Shown: positions 9,422-17,966, counted from the stretch's first letter. The stretch is 64,000 nt of DNA from Microbacterium kunmingense (GCF_023155745.1 NZ_JAKNUS010000001.1:62001-126000); one strand, 5' to 3'. Translations and numbers: made by a program. Notes: generated by a model not told the origin, from the letters alone.

Positions 9422-10414
9422 ATGGCGAGCCAGGACTGGTTCGAGAAGGACTTCTACAAGGTGCTGGGGGTCTCCAAGGAGGTCTCCGACGCCGATCTGA
9501 AGAAGACCTACCGGAAACTCGCACGGCAGTACCACCCCGATTCCAAGCCGGGGGATGCTGCGGCCGAGGCGAAGTTCAAAGAGATCAGCGAAGCGTATGC
9601 GGTGCTCTCCGACCCGGAGCAGCGTGCTGAGTACGACCAGATCCGCGCCATGGGCTCGGGCGCCCGCTTCACGGCGGGCGGCCCGGGCGCCGGCGGATTC
9701 GAAGACGTCTTCAGCGCGTTCGGACAGGGTCTAGGAGGTGGGCGCTACGAGTCCGCCGACTTCGACGACATCTTCTCGATGTTCAACCAGCAGCAGGGCG
9801 GCGGCTTCGGCTCGGGCCGGTTCGGGCAGCCCACCGGCGGCTTCCGCGGCTTCGGCGGTCCCACCCGCGGGGCGGATGTCACGGCCCGCACGACGATCGA
9901 CTTCGTCACCGCCACCAAGGGCGAGACCATCACCCTGCAGGGCGAGGACGGCAAGCCGTTCAAGGTGAAGATCCCCGCCGGCGTCGCCGACGGACAGCGC
10001 ATCCGCCTCCGGGGCCGGGGTCGTCCCTCGCCCGACGGCGGCGAGAGCGGCGACATCGTCGTACAGGTGACGGTGCGCCCGCACCCGGTGTTCACCCGTG
10101 AGGGACTGAACCTCCGCGTGGTGGTGCCGGTCACCTTCACCGAGGCCGCGCTGGGCGCGACCATCGAGGTGCCGACCCTCGGCGGTGACCCCGTGAAGCT
10201 CCGGGTCGCGCCGGGCACCCCCTCGGGGCGCGTGCTGCGCGTCAAGGGGCGCGGTGTCGCCACGCAGAAGGGCACCGGAGACCTCCTCGCGGAGGTGCAG
10301 GTGGTCGTACCGTCGCACCTCGAGGGAGCCGCGCGCGAGGCGCTCGAGCGGTTCCACGAGGTGGAGCCGAAGGAGAACCCGCGGGCGGACCTCATGGCCA
10401 AGGCGCGCGGCTGA
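9422..10414 (+). CDS. dnaJ: J-domain co-chaperone DnaJ, lacking the zinc-finger region
   Basis: 330 residues. J domain 9-75 with the HPD triad in QYHPDSKPG; a Gly/Phe-rich region 76-150; then two beta-barrel substrate domains (150-320) with KIPAGVADGQRIRLRGRG. The four CxxCxGxG repeats of classical DnaJ are absent and no cysteine is present in the protein, so this is a class B (CbpA-like) co-chaperone placed in the dnaK operon. It stimulates DnaK ATPase and delivers clients. It sits 12 bp after grpE and 14 bp before hspR. Confidence 0.93.
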   Translation: MASQDWFEKDFYKVLGVSKEVSDADLKKTYRKLARQYHPDSKPGDAAAEAKFKEISEAYAVLSDPEQRAEYDQIRAMGSGARFTAGGPGAGGFEDVFSAFGQGLGGGRYESADFDDIFSMFNQQQGGGFGSGRFGQPTGGFRGFGGPTRGADVTARTTIDFVTATKGETITLQGEDGKPFKVKIPAGVADGQRIRLRGRGRPSPDGGESGDIVVQVTVRPHPVFTREGLNLRVVVPVTFTEAALGATIEVPTLGGDPVKLRVAPGTPSGRVLRVKGRGVATQKGTGDLLAEVQVVVPSHLEGAAREALERFHEVEPKENPRADLMAKARG

Positions 10415-10428
10415 CACGGGAGGGACGG

Positions 10429-10890
10429 ATGACGGACCACGTCGACATCGACGGCGACGCGCCGATCTTCGCGATCGCCGCGGCGGCGCAGCTGTCGGGC
10501 ATGCACCCGCAGACCCTCCGTCAGTACGACCGACTGGGCCTCGTCGTCCCCGCCCGCACCGAGGGAGGCTCGCGACGCTACTCCCTGCGTCACGTCGAGC
10601 AGCTGCGCGAGGTCGCGCGGCTCTCGGCCGACGGCATGAGCCTTCCCGCGATCGCCCGGCTCATCTCCCTCGAGCAGCGGGTGCACGATCTCACCCGCCG
10701 GGTCCGCGACCTCGAGCAGCAGCTCGAGATCGAACGCCAGTCCCGTCCCGGGGCCCGGGTCTTCGCCGCGGGGGCGACGGGATCGGTCGTCACCCTCCGT
10801 CACGGCACGCGCGTGCGCCGTGCCACCGAGCTGGTGGTGTGGCGTCCGCGGCACCCGCTCTCTCCCGGCGCCGAGGACGAGTCGGCCTAG
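10429..10890 (+). CDS. hspR: Heat-shock repressor HspR (MerR family)
   Basis: 153 residues. The MerR-type helix-turn-helix lies at 15-80 with HPQTLRQYDRLGLV and GGSRRYSLRHVEQL, followed by a short coiled coil (VHDLTRRVRDLEQQLEIE) and a basic tail. It is the last gene of the dnaK operon, the classical actinobacterial arrangement. It should repress dnaK and clpB through the HAIR repeats at 6770-6844 and 25522-25542, using DnaK as co-repressor, so its own synthesis is autoregulated. Confidence 0.93.
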   Translation: MTDHVDIDGDAPIFAIAAAAQLSGMHPQTLRQYDRLGLVVPARTEGGSRRYSLRHVEQLREVARLSADGMSLPAIARLISLEQRVHDLTRRVRDLEQQLEIERQSRPGARVFAAGATGSVVTLRHGTRVRRATELVVWRPRHPLSPGAEDESA

Positions 10891-10901
10891 CGCCGGCAGG
10901 C

Positions 10902-12176
10902 TCAGGCGTCGATCGCCCGGTGGCGGCGGAAGGTCTGCCAGTCCTCGTACGACAGGTCGGCGTAGGCGTACGCCCACTCCACGACCGCCTCGGCGAACCT
11001 CCCGCCGTCGCCGCTGTACCCCGCGGCCGTCGCCCCCGCCGGTGACTGCCCGTGCGCGCGGGCGAGCGTCGCCGCGCAGGCCACCGCGTACCAGCGGAAC
11101 GGCTTGTCCTCCATCGCCTCGAGGTCGAAGCCGCCCTTCATGTCGTGGAACTGGCGGACGTAGAAGTCGCGCAGGGCGCCCTCGGATGATCGACGGATAT
11201 GGCCGAGGAACGGGTCGGACACCGCCTGCAGGATGCGCTGCAGCGCGACGACCCGACCGCCGTTGCCGAACTCCTCGATGAAGCCGGCGACCGCCGGGGG
11301 CTGCGCCACGCGCCCGTACTCGACCAGGACGCTCTCACCGGCCTCCTTCCCCTGGAGGAGGAGCACACCCCCGTCGCCGTCCTGCAGCGCGATGAGGAGG
11401 CAGCGGGTGCCGACGCTGCCCACGCCGACCACGCGCGCGGTGACGTCGGCCATCGCGTACTTCTGCAGCAGCAGCCGGATGTCGACGTTGACCGACAGCT
11501 GGTATTCCTCGAAGACCCGCCAGGCCCGCGCCTCGGCGCCCGAGGGAAGGTGCGTCATCACCGGGGGATCGACCACCGCCGCGGTCTCGGGGTCGCTCGA
11601 GAGGTGCGCGCCGAGGGCGTCGAAGTGATCGAAGTACCGCTCGAGCGGGGAGCGCTTCGCGGCCGCGCAGAGGGCACGCTGATAGGTGCGGACGGCCTGC
11701 CGCGCAGCATCCTCGATGACGGAATCGTCCCGCGAGGTCGCGCGTCCGGCGATGACGACGCTCGTCGCCAGGCGCTTGACGTCCCACTCGGAGGGCGCCC
11801 ACGCCGACTCGTCGAAGTCGTTGAGGTCGAACACGAGCGTCCGCTGGGGCGAGGCGTAGAGGCTGAAGTTCGACAGGTGGGCGTCTCCGCAGGAGGCCAC
11901 GAGGATGTTCGTGCTCGGGCACCGCGACAGGTCGTCGGCCATGATCGCGGCGCTACCGCGGTAGAACGCGAAGGCGCTCGCACCCATGCGGGCGGTGCGC
12001 AGCGGCACCAGCTCGGGGACGCGGTCGACGTCCTGCGCATCGAGCACCGCCATCGGGTCGCGGCCGGTGCGCACGAGGTGCGCCAGCGCCGAGCGGGGGA
12101 CCCGGCCTCTCTCGACCTTGCCCTCGGCGGCGTGGGCGGCGCGACTCGGGGGTGCACGCCAGGGGTCGTGTGGCAT
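10902..12176 (-). CDS. DUF2252 family protein
   Basis: 424 residues spanning one DUF2252 domain. The core motif CGDAHLSNFSLYASP followed by VFDLNDFDES resembles the catalytic and metal-binding loops of protein-kinase-like (aminoglycoside phosphotransferase-type) folds, so an ATP-dependent phosphotransfer role is plausible but unproven. ATG 12176 has GAGAGGAG six bases upstream. Just upstream of that are three 16-bp tandem repeats. It is convergent with hspR (11 bp between stops). Confidence 0.8.
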   Translation of the reverse strand: MPHDPWRAPPSRAAHAAEGKVERGRVPRSALAHLVRTGRDPMAVLDAQDVDRVPELVPLRTARMGASAFAFYRGSAAIMADDLSRCPSTNILVASCGDAHLSNFSLYASPQRTLVFDLNDFDESAWAPSEWDVKRLATSVVIAGRATSRDDSVIEDAARQAVRTYQRALCAAAKRSPLERYFDHFDALGAHLSSDPETAAVVDPPVMTHLPSGAEARAWRVFEEYQLSVNVDIRLLLQKYAMADVTARVVGVGSVGTRCLLIALQDGDGGVLLLQGKEAGESVLVEYGRVAQPPAVAGFIEEFGNGGRVVALQRILQAVSDPFLGHIRRSSEGALRDFYVRQFHDMKGGFDLEAMEDKPFRWYAVACAATLARAHGQSPAGATAAGYSGDGGRFAEAVVEWAYAYADLSYEDWQTFRRHRAIDA

Positions 12177-12185
12177 CGCCGCTCC

Positions 12186-12233
12186 TCTCGTCCGGCGGGC
12201 ATCTCGTCGGCTGGGAATCTCGTCCGGCGGGTA
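12186..12233. repeat. Three 16-bp tandem repeats upstream of the DUF2252 gene
   Basis: Copies at 12186-12201, 12202-12217 and 12218-12233 begin with TCTCGTC. Copies 1 and 3 differ at one base (TCTCGTCCGGCGGG then CA or TA); copy 2 differs at four. They abut the ribosome site of the minus-strand DUF2252 gene, so they lie in its leader or promoter. The rest of 12234-12327 shows no recognisable element. Confidence 0.7.
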
Positions 12234-12327
12234 TCGCCTGATCAGAACGTAGGGGGTGCGGGCCGCGCGACGCCAGCATCGGCGCGCGCTCCCGGCCTCG
12301 CGGGGCGGTGGCCGTTAATGTCGTGCC

Positions 12328-13044
12328 GTGACGCAAGAGCGGTGGCACCAGCTGACCTACTGGCCGCTCATCGTCACGTCGCTGATCTTCATCGTGGTGT
12401 ACTCCTGGCAGGTGATCGCCGACCTGCAGGGGTCGGCCTACCTCGCCGCACGCGTCGTCATCGCGGCGACCTGGGTGGTCTTCGTCATCGACTACATCGT
12501 GCGCTTCGCACTCGCCGATCCCCGGTGGCCGTGGTTCCGCGCGCACCTGTTCGACCTGGCCGTCGTGGCGATCCCCGCGCTCCGGCCGCTGCGGCTCCTG
12601 CGGGCGCTGACCGTCGTGCAGACGCTGCAGCGCACGGCGGGCTCGGCGATCCGCAGCCGCGTGGCGATCTACGGAGCGGGCGCAGCGGCGATCCTCATCT
12701 GGATCGCCGCCCTCGCCGTCCTCGAGGCCGAGCGCGGCGCCCCCGGCGCCAACATCGAGAACTTCGGCGACGCGGTGTGGTGGGCGTTCGTCACGATCAC
12801 GACCGTGGGCTACGGCGACTTCTACCCGGTGACGACCTGGGGCCGCATCGTCGCGGTGCTGCTCATGTGCGGCGGCATCGCGGTGGTCGGCGTCGTGACG
12901 GCGACGGTGTCGTCGTGGGTGATCGAGCGCGCGGCCGCCACCGCGGGCGATGACAGCGAGCCGGCCACGCGGGGCCAGGTGCGCGACCTCGCGCATCAGC
13001 TCGCTGCGGTCAGCGCGAAGCTGGGCGATCCGCCCGCACGCTGA
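12328..13044 (+). CDS. Voltage-gated-type potassium channel subunit
   Basis: 238 residues with about six membrane segments. The selectivity filter reads TTVGYGDFYPV near residue 160, flanked by a pore helix (AVWWAFVTI) and the last helix. An S4-like arginine helix RPLRLLRALTVVQTLQR lies near 85-102. A soluble C-terminal helix follows without an RCK domain. It should form a tetrameric K+-selective channel in the cell membrane. GTG start at 12328. Confidence 0.85.
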   Translation: MTQERWHQLTYWPLIVTSLIFIVVYSWQVIADLQGSAYLAARVVIAATWVVFVIDYIVRFALADPRWPWFRAHLFDLAVVAIPALRPLRLLRALTVVQTLQRTAGSAIRSRVAIYGAGAAAILIWIAALAVLEAERGAPGANIENFGDAVWWAFVTITTVGYGDFYPVTTWGRIVAVLLMCGGIAVVGVVTATVSSWVIERAAATAGDDSEPATRGQVRDLAHQLAAVSAKLGDPPAR

Positions 13045-13067
13045 CCGGCCGCGCCTACGCTGGCGTG

Positions 13068-13631
13068 ATGGCTCCCGTTCTCGTCCTCATCGACATCCAG
13101 CGCGACTACTTCCCCGGGGGTCGATTCCCCCTGGTGGGATCGGATGCCGCGGCGGAACGCGCGGCGGAACTGCTCGGGGCGTTCCGCGCGGCCGGGCTCC
13201 CGGTCGTGCACGTGCGCCACGCGGCATCCGGTGCGGGAAGCTTCCTCGAGTCCGGGACTCCGGGAGCGGAGATCGACCCGCGGGTCGCGCCGAAGGGCGA
13301 CGAGCAGGTCGTCGTCAAGCATCACCCGAACGCGTTCAAGGACGGGGTCCTCGGCGGGGCGCTCGCCGCCCACGCCGGCGCTCCGCTCGTCGTCGCCGGG
13401 ATGATGACGAGCATGTGCATCGACGCCGGCGTCCGCGCGGCCTCCGACCTCGGGTGGGAGGTGACGGTCGCCGCCGACGCGTGCGCCGCGCCCGACCTGA
13501 CCTTCGGGGGCGTCACCGTCGGCGGAGCCGACGTGCACGCGGCCTTCCTCGCCGCGCTCGCGAGCGCGTACGCGCGGGTCGAGCCGGTCGCGGCGCTGGT
13601 CGCGGCGCTCGGCGCCCGCACCTCGGCCTGA
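13068..13631 (+). CDS. Isochorismatase-like cysteine hydrolase
   Basis: 187 residues from ATG 13068 (a GTG at 13065 also fits). The family triad is visible: Asp in LIDIQRDYF, Lys in VVKHHPNAF and the nucleophilic Cys in MMTSMCIDAGVRAA. Members hydrolyse amides or enol ethers such as nicotinamide, ureidocarbamoyl or isochorismate compounds; nothing here fixes the substrate. It starts 23 bp after the channel gene. Confidence 0.85.
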   Translation: MAPVLVLIDIQRDYFPGGRFPLVGSDAAAERAAELLGAFRAAGLPVVHVRHAASGAGSFLESGTPGAEIDPRVAPKGDEQVVVKHHPNAFKDGVLGGALAAHAGAPLVVAGMMTSMCIDAGVRAASDLGWEVTVAADACAAPDLTFGGVTVGGADVHAAFLAALASAYARVEPVAALVAALGARTSA

Positions 13632-13682
13632 CCCGCGCCCGCGCGCCACGCGCCCGCTCGCGCGCCCGAGCCTGCCCGCCGC

Positions 13683-13744
13683 GATCCGTCGATGAATGCG
13701 GCCTGGCTCGCCCGTGGGTGACGTTTTTCGACGGGTCGCGCGCC
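13683..13744. repeat. Left arm of imperfect inverted repeat around the split DUF559 gene
   Basis: The reverse complement of 18751-18806 aligns here: shared blocks include ATGCGGCC, GACGT and CGACGG-TCGCG. A separate 15-bp direct repeat, GACGGGTCGCGCGCC, occurs at 13730-13744 and 18799-18813. The stretch 13632-13842 holds no gene that I can support. Confidence 0.5.
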
Positions 13745-13842
13745 GTTCGACGTCTCCTGCACAGGTCGCCGTGCCCACGTGTCATCCACCGATCACGCGA
13801 TGGCGCGGCATCCGCCTCTCGCGATCATCGACGCTGGGCTTC

Positions 13843-14215
13843 ATGCCGTCCCCGAAGCCGCTGCCTGCCGCCTTCTCGGGTCGTGCGTTCGCCGTTCCGG
13901 TCGCCGTCGCCTCCGGTGTGACGGTTTCCCGCCTGCGCGCGGGCGACCTCGACGCTGCGTTCCATGGGGTGCGGGCGCCGCTCGGGCGCACGCGATCCTT
14001 TCGCGACCACGTGCGCGCCGCTTTGCCGCGTCTGCGACCGGGCGACTACTTCAGCCATCTGGCCGCGCTCGCCCTGGTCGAAGCCGACGTCATCGGCAGC
14101 CAGCACTCGCCGGTCGACGTGAGCTCGCTGTCGCCCCTGGCGAGAGTGAGGGCCAGGGGGTTCCGCGGCCACGAGATCGGCGCCGAATCCGTCCGCCTCG
14201 GCGCGGTCGGGGGGG
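13843..14215 (+). pseudogene. 5' fragment of DUF559/AbiEi-like gene, split by IS110 element
   Basis: From ATG 13843 the frame encodes MPSPKPLPAAFSGRAFAVP and about 120 more residues typical of the N-terminal half of actinobacterial AbiEi-antitoxin-like proteins with a C-terminal DUF559 nuclease-like domain. It runs into a G tract (14209-14218) and then into foreign sequence, stopping at 14253. The frame resumes after the element at 18200 with GVPAVHPVDAW. Joining the halves across a seven-G tract gives ...LGAVGGVPAVHPVDAW.... The gene is therefore interrupted. Confidence 0.8.
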
Positions 14216-14249
14216 GGGTGCCCCTATGTGGTTCGTCAAGCGAAGTGTT

Positions 14250-15602
14250 CTAGAGCAGCGATCCGAGGTCGGAGCCGAGCGAGGGGTAGGTGGCGGTGGC
14301 GGATTTGAGTTGCTGGGTGGTGAGGCCCAGCTTGATAGCGAGTCCGAAGGTGTTGATGAGTTCGGAGTAGTCCAGGCCGAGGAGATGTGCGCCGAGGATC
14401 CGGTCGGAGGCGGTGTCGATGATGATCTTCGCGGCCGCGGCGGTTTCGGCGACTCGGTAGGTGGAGTACCAGTGGCTGGTGTCGGTGAACCGGACCGCAA
14501 TGTCGTGCCCGGCTTCGACCGCTTCGTGCTCGAGGAGTCCGACACGGTTCAATTCGGGGATGGTGAACACAGTGGTGGGCACGCCGGTGTAGTCGGGAGC
14601 GGTAGTGGTGCCTCTGATCATGTTGGATGCGGCTACTTTGCCTTCGAACACGGCGACGGGGGTGAGAGGGCGGCCAGGCGTGTCTGCGGCGTCGCCGGCG
14701 GCGTACACGGCCGGGTTGGTCGTGCTCCTTAGGTGGGCGGCGACCGTGACACCGCGCGAGCCGCTCGCGATGCCGGCGTCGTCTAGATGCAGGCTGGCGA
14801 GGTTGGGGACCCTGCCGGCACCGTGGACGACGAGGCCTGTGTCGATGCTGCCCGCGCTGCCGGTGGTGTCGATGCCTACCCGGTGGCCGGCCGGCGTGGC
14901 TTCGACTCCGGTGACGGTCGTGTTGCGAAGGACACGGATGCCGGCCTGCTCGGTTCGGCTGATGAGCAACTCGACAAGGTCGGGATCGAACTCGCGCAGC
15001 GGGCGCGGCCCGCGGTCGATGATCACGCAGTCTGCGCCCGCACGGGCGGCGATGTGGGCGAATTCGAACGAGATGAAGCCGCCGCCGATGAACACGATCT
15101 TTTGCGGTAGCTGATCGAGATCGAGGAACCCGGTGCTGTCGATGAGATTCCCGGCACCGGGGAAGTCCAGGGGGCGCGGGGTCGCACCGGAGGCGATGAG
15201 GAACCTGTCCGATCGATGGGCGGTGCCGTCGATGGTGAGCTCGTTGGTTCCGGTGAACTCGGCGTGCCCGTGGAAGGTGGTGACGCCATTGCCGGTGAGT
15301 TCGTTCTCCATCCGCTTCGGGACACGATCCGTGAAGCCGCGTTTCCGCTCCATCAGCGCTGGCCAATCCAGGGCCATCCCGTTCTGGTCGATACCGGTGC
15401 CGCTCATCAGTTGAGCTGCGTCGATGACCTCTGCGCCACGGCGCAGGATCTTTTTCGGATCGCAGCCGCGCAGCGCGCATGTTCCGCCGTAGGGGAGTTC
15501 GTCGACGATCCCGACCCGCCATCCCTGCGTGGCGCACTTGTTAGCCGAAGCGATTCCCGCCATGCCCGCGCCGATCACGATCAGGTCGAACGTGTCGCTC
15601 AT
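14250..15602 (-). CDS. FAD-dependent pyridine nucleotide-disulfide oxidoreductase
   Basis: 450 residues of the glutathione-reductase superfamily. FAD-binding GAGMAGIASANKC at 11-24; redox-active disulfide in GGTCALRGCDPKK; second Rossmann motif FIGGGFISFEFAHIAARAG (about 170); FAD motif VYAAGDAADT; C-terminal dimer domain. It lacks the N-terminal HMA domain and C-terminal vicinal cysteines of mercuric reductase. It transfers electrons from NAD(P)H to a disulfide partner; the adjacent thioredoxin-like protein is the obvious candidate. The start ATG overlaps the preceding stop by four bases (ATGA). Confidence 0.85.
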   Translation of the reverse strand: MSDTFDLIVIGAGMAGIASANKCATQGWRVGIVDELPYGGTCALRGCDPKKILRRGAEVIDAAQLMSGTGIDQNGMALDWPALMERKRGFTDRVPKRMENELTGNGVTTFHGHAEFTGTNELTIDGTAHRSDRFLIASGATPRPLDFPGAGNLIDSTGFLDLDQLPQKIVFIGGGFISFEFAHIAARAGADCVIIDRGPRPLREFDPDLVELLISRTEQAGIRVLRNTTVTGVEATPAGHRVGIDTTGSAGSIDTGLVVHGAGRVPNLASLHLDDAGIASGSRGVTVAAHLRSTTNPAVYAAGDAADTPGRPLTPVAVFEGKVAASNMIRGTTTAPDYTGVPTTVFTIPELNRVGLLEHEAVEAGHDIAVRFTDTSHWYSTYRVAETAAAAKIIIDTASDRILGAHLLGLDYSELINTFGLAIKLGLTTQQLKSATATYPSLGSDLGSLL

Positions 15603-15913
15603 TCCGCAGCTGCTTCCGCGTGGGCGATCGCGTCGCGCAACTGTTCCAGCGTCGGGGATCCGGCAAGACCGTTCGGGGTCAGGTAGACCCGGCAGGACAA
15701 GCCCGGCGGCGCATCTGGCGCGGGGAACAATGCAGCCCCCTCGAGGAGAAGCGTGGGGGAGCCACGGAAATCCAGCGCTTCCGCGTCCGCCTGCGTGGCT
15801 ACGCGCTGACGTTTCACCGTGAGCTCAGAACGCTCCGCGGCGATCATTGCGACGCGTTCCGCGGCGGTCTCCCAGTTCGGACACCCGTCGAAGTACTGCA
15901 CCGTGATCTCCAT
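15599..15913 (-). CDS. Thioredoxin-fold small protein in MerR-controlled operon
   Basis: 104 residues. It begins MEITVQYFDGCPNWETAAER, with a single Cys-Pro-Asn-Trp where thioredoxins have CxxC, and a cis-Pro-type segment FRGSPTLLLEG. A second cysteine lies at GLSCRVY. This is the pattern of small thioredoxin-like proteins found beside metal-responsive regulators. It probably binds a metal or thiol and is reduced by the coupled flavoprotein; that is inference. Start ATG 15913 lies about seven bases from the predicted -10, so the mRNA may be leaderless. Confidence 0.7.
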   Translation of the reverse strand: MEITVQYFDGCPNWETAAERVAMIAAERSELTVKRQRVATQADAEALDFRGSPTLLLEGAALFPAPDAPPGLSCRVYLTPNGLAGSPTLEQLRDAIAHAEAAAE

Positions 15914-15918
15914 GCACC

Positions 15919-15951
15919 GACCATAAACGTTGTAGTCAGATGCAAGGTCAA
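15919..15951 (-). promoter_or_regulatory. MerR-type promoter/operator
   Basis: On the minus strand TTGACC (15946-15951) is followed by 19-20 bp and then TTATGG/TATGGT (15920-15926). Long 19-20 bp spacers are the hallmark of promoters activated by MerR-family proteins through DNA untwisting. Within the spacer lies the dyad ACcTTGcA-N6-TaCAAcGT (15927-15948). The divergent merR-type gene starts at 15968. Confidence 0.75.
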
Positions 15952-15967
15952 GTGGTGTGATGGAGAC

Positions 15968-16363
15968 ATGCGCATCGGAGACCTCGCCGAAATGTCCGGC
16001 GTCAGCACACAGACCATCCGGTTTTACGAACGCGAAGGTCTGCTGCCGGCCCCCCACCGAGAGAGCAACGGATACCGGTCGTACGAAGACCGTACGGTCG
16101 CACGAATCGGGTTCATCCGTGCCGCGCAGGCCGCCGGCCTGAAGCTGACCGATATCGCAGGAGTTCTCGAGCTGCGAGAGGCTGGACAAGCTCCCTGCTC
16201 ACATGTGGAATTCCTGCTGGCCGAGAAACTCTCCGAGGTCCGTGCGCGGCAGGAAGAGCTTGCCCGACTCGAAGCGGAACTTGTCGGCATGATTGCGGCA
16301 AGCCCGATGCTTGACCCGGCGGAATGCTCCGCAGGCAGCGTCTGCAACCTGATCCCGCAGTAA
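15968..16363 (+). CDS. MerR-family metal- or thiol-responsive regulator
   Basis: 131 residues. MRIGDLAEMSGVSTQTIRFYEREGLL opens the MerR winged helix; a long dimerisation helix follows. Putative ligand cysteines are in APCSH at the start of the helix and in AECSAGSVC near the C-terminus (Cys-x5-Cys), close to the MerR/ZntR layout though with 42 residues rather than 34 between the first two. This argues for soft-metal or thiol sensing. It is divergent from, and expected to activate, the thioredoxin-like/reductase operon. Only 54 bp separate the two starts. Confidence 0.85.
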   Translation: MRIGDLAEMSGVSTQTIRFYEREGLLPAPHRESNGYRSYEDRTVARIGFIRAAQAAGLKLTDIAGVLELREAGQAPCSHVEFLLAEKLSEVRARQEELARLEAELVGMIAASPMLDPAECSAGSVCNLIPQ

Positions 16364-16487
16364 CTGCCTGCGCAATGCGACGCTCTCCACGTCGAGGCCA
16401 TAGACCTGGCGCCGCCTCAGCTGGCGTCTTCCCGGAGCGAGCAGCCCATACAGGTCGCGAAGGATGCTCGCCGGTAGCATCTGGCTT

Positions 16488-16670
16488 GTGCAGAATGCCG
16501 ATATCGACCCGAAGCCAGCGGTCGCACTAGGGTGCTCATGCTGCGGACGAAGCTATCAGCGTTCGAAACTTCACGCACTGGGGGACTCGGGGGCCTTCAT
16601 CTGTCGGCGCTGCGGTCTATACGTCGCGCTCCGACTTAGACACGACCCCGTCCCGCGAGCGGACGAGTAG
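16488..16670 (+). CDS. Small zinc-ribbon-like protein (tentative)
   Basis: A 60-codon frame from GTG 16488 (or ATG 16464) with two cysteine knuckles, GCSCCGRS and ICRRCGLY, separated by 19 residues, as in a zinc ribbon. It ends with a basic/acidic tail. A purine-rich GGTAG precedes the GTG. It sits inside the IS110 element between merR-type and transposase genes. Conserved knuckles favour a real gene, but coding evidence is thin. The remaining stretches 16364-16487 and 16671-16754 hold nothing I can name. Confidence 0.45.
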   Translation: MQNADIDPKPAVALGCSCCGRSYQRSKLHALGDSGAFICRRCGLYVALRLRHDPVPRADE

Positions 16671-16754
16671 CCCACCGCTAAGCCGGATTGTCGTGACAAC
16701 CATTGCATCTCACTGTAGGCGGCGGCCCAGCGGGGCGTCTGAAGTTGTTGTGCC

Positions 16755-17966
16755 TCAGGCGACCAGTCTCGTCGGAGACGGCTGGTAAAGGCTCCCGTCC
16801 CGGAGCATCGCGTAGAGGACGTCGGATCGTCGGCGGGCGAGAGCGAGCAGCGCTTGGTTGTGGCGTTTGCCCTGGCTGATCTTGCGGTCGTAGTAGGCGC
16901 GGGATTCGGGGTCGCGTAGCGCGGCAAAGGCGGAGAGAAACATCGCGTTCTTGAGGATCTTGTTCCCGCGGCGCGATGAGTACTCACCCCGGATCGAGGA
17001 CCCCGATCTTCGAGTAACGGGTGCCAAGCCGGCGTAGGCGGCGAGGTGTCCGGCGGTGGGGAAGCGTTTGCCGGCGACTTCGGTGAGGAGTCTGGCTGCG
17101 GTCCTGACGCCGACTCCGGGCATGCTCGTCAGCACGGGCTGAAAAGGGTGCGCATCAACCATCTTCTCGACCTCCGCCGCGACATCGTCACGTTGCTTCC
17201 GCAACGTTGCGAGCTGCGCGGCCAGTCGCGGGACCACCATGGCGGCCGCGTTCGTGCCGGTGACCACGACCGTCTGCTTGCCGAGCGCGGCAATGATCTC
17301 GTGCGCCCAGTCGCGACCTTTGCGCGGTGCGTGTTTCAGCATTCGCGTAGCGACCCGTTTCTCGCCGGCGGCGCGCATCGCAGCCGGTGAGGGGTATCGC
17401 TGCAGGATGTCGAGGATCGCGGGGTGATCGAGCCGTGGCCCGATGGCGCGTTCCAGTGCGGGGTGGATCTGGGTCAGCAGTCCGCGGACGCGGTTGCCGA
17501 CTTGGGTGATCTGGGCGGCGAGGTCGTCGTCGAACCCGCAGAGCATCGCGAGCTCGGCAACCTGTTCATCCGTCGCCTGGATCGAGCGAAGCGTGTGCGG
17601 CATTGTCCGCGCGGTCTCCGCGATGATCGCCGCATCCCGCGCATCGGTCTTCGCCTCGCCTGGGTGCAGATCTGCGATGCGGCGCATCGCAAGTCCCGGT
17701 AGATATCCGACCAGGGCGCCCGCGGCTTGCGCAACCGCGATCGGCAGCGCGCCGATCGTTGCCGGCTGATCCACGATCATCAGCACGATCCCGTGCTTCT
17801 GCAGGTTGGTGAGCACCGCGCGGAGTTTGCGCTCGTCGTTCGGGAGCGCCCGGTCGTAAAGCTTCTTGCCGGTGCGGTCGAGAGCGACCGCGTGGTGCTC
17901 GCCTTTCCCGACGTCGAGACCGATGAACACGTCGACCTGGTCGTAGTTGTCGATCTGGATGACCAC
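16755..17966 (-). CDS. IS110-family transposase (DEDD recombinase)
   Basis: 403 residues, usual IS110 size. The N-terminal RuvC-like DEDD domain shows VFIGLDVGKGEHH, IVDQPATIG and KTDARDAAIIAE; a coiled-coil segment follows; the C-terminal Tnp20 domain has SMPGVGVRTAARLL, FPTAGHLAAYAGLAPV and the serine-rich RRSGSSIRGEYSSRRGN with the probable Ser nucleophile. GTG 17966 is preceded by GGAGGAG at ideal distance. It cuts and exchanges DNA guided by a bridge RNA from the element's non-coding end. Confidence 0.95.
   Translation of the reverse strand: MVIQIDNYDQVDVFIGLDVGKGEHHAVALDRTGKKLYDRALPNDERKLRAVLTNLQKHGIVLMIVDQPATIGALPIAVAQAAGALVGYLPGLAMRRIADLHPGEAKTDARDAAIIAETARTMPHTLRSIQATDEQVAELAMLCGFDDDLAAQITQVGNRVRGLLTQIHPALERAIGPRLDHPAILDILQRYPSPAAMRAAGEKRVATRMLKHAPRKGRDWAHEIIAALGKQTVVVTGTNAAAMVVPRLAAQLATLRKQRDDVAAEVEKMVDAHPFQPVLTSMPGVGVRTAARLLTEVAGKRFPTAGHLAAYAGLAPVTRRSGSSIRGEYSSRRGNKILKNAMFLSAFAALRDPESRAYYDRKISQGKRHNQALLALARRRSDVLYAMLRDGSLYQPSPTRLVA

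Noticed and set aside
11199..12953. 584-codon plus-strand frame across the DUF2252 gene and channel gene
   Set aside because: Shadow frame; both overlapped genes have clear family motifs on other frames.
14250..15602. Mercuric reductase (merA)
   Set aside because: No N-terminal HMA domain and no C-terminal vicinal cysteine pair; only the general disulfide-reductase core is present.
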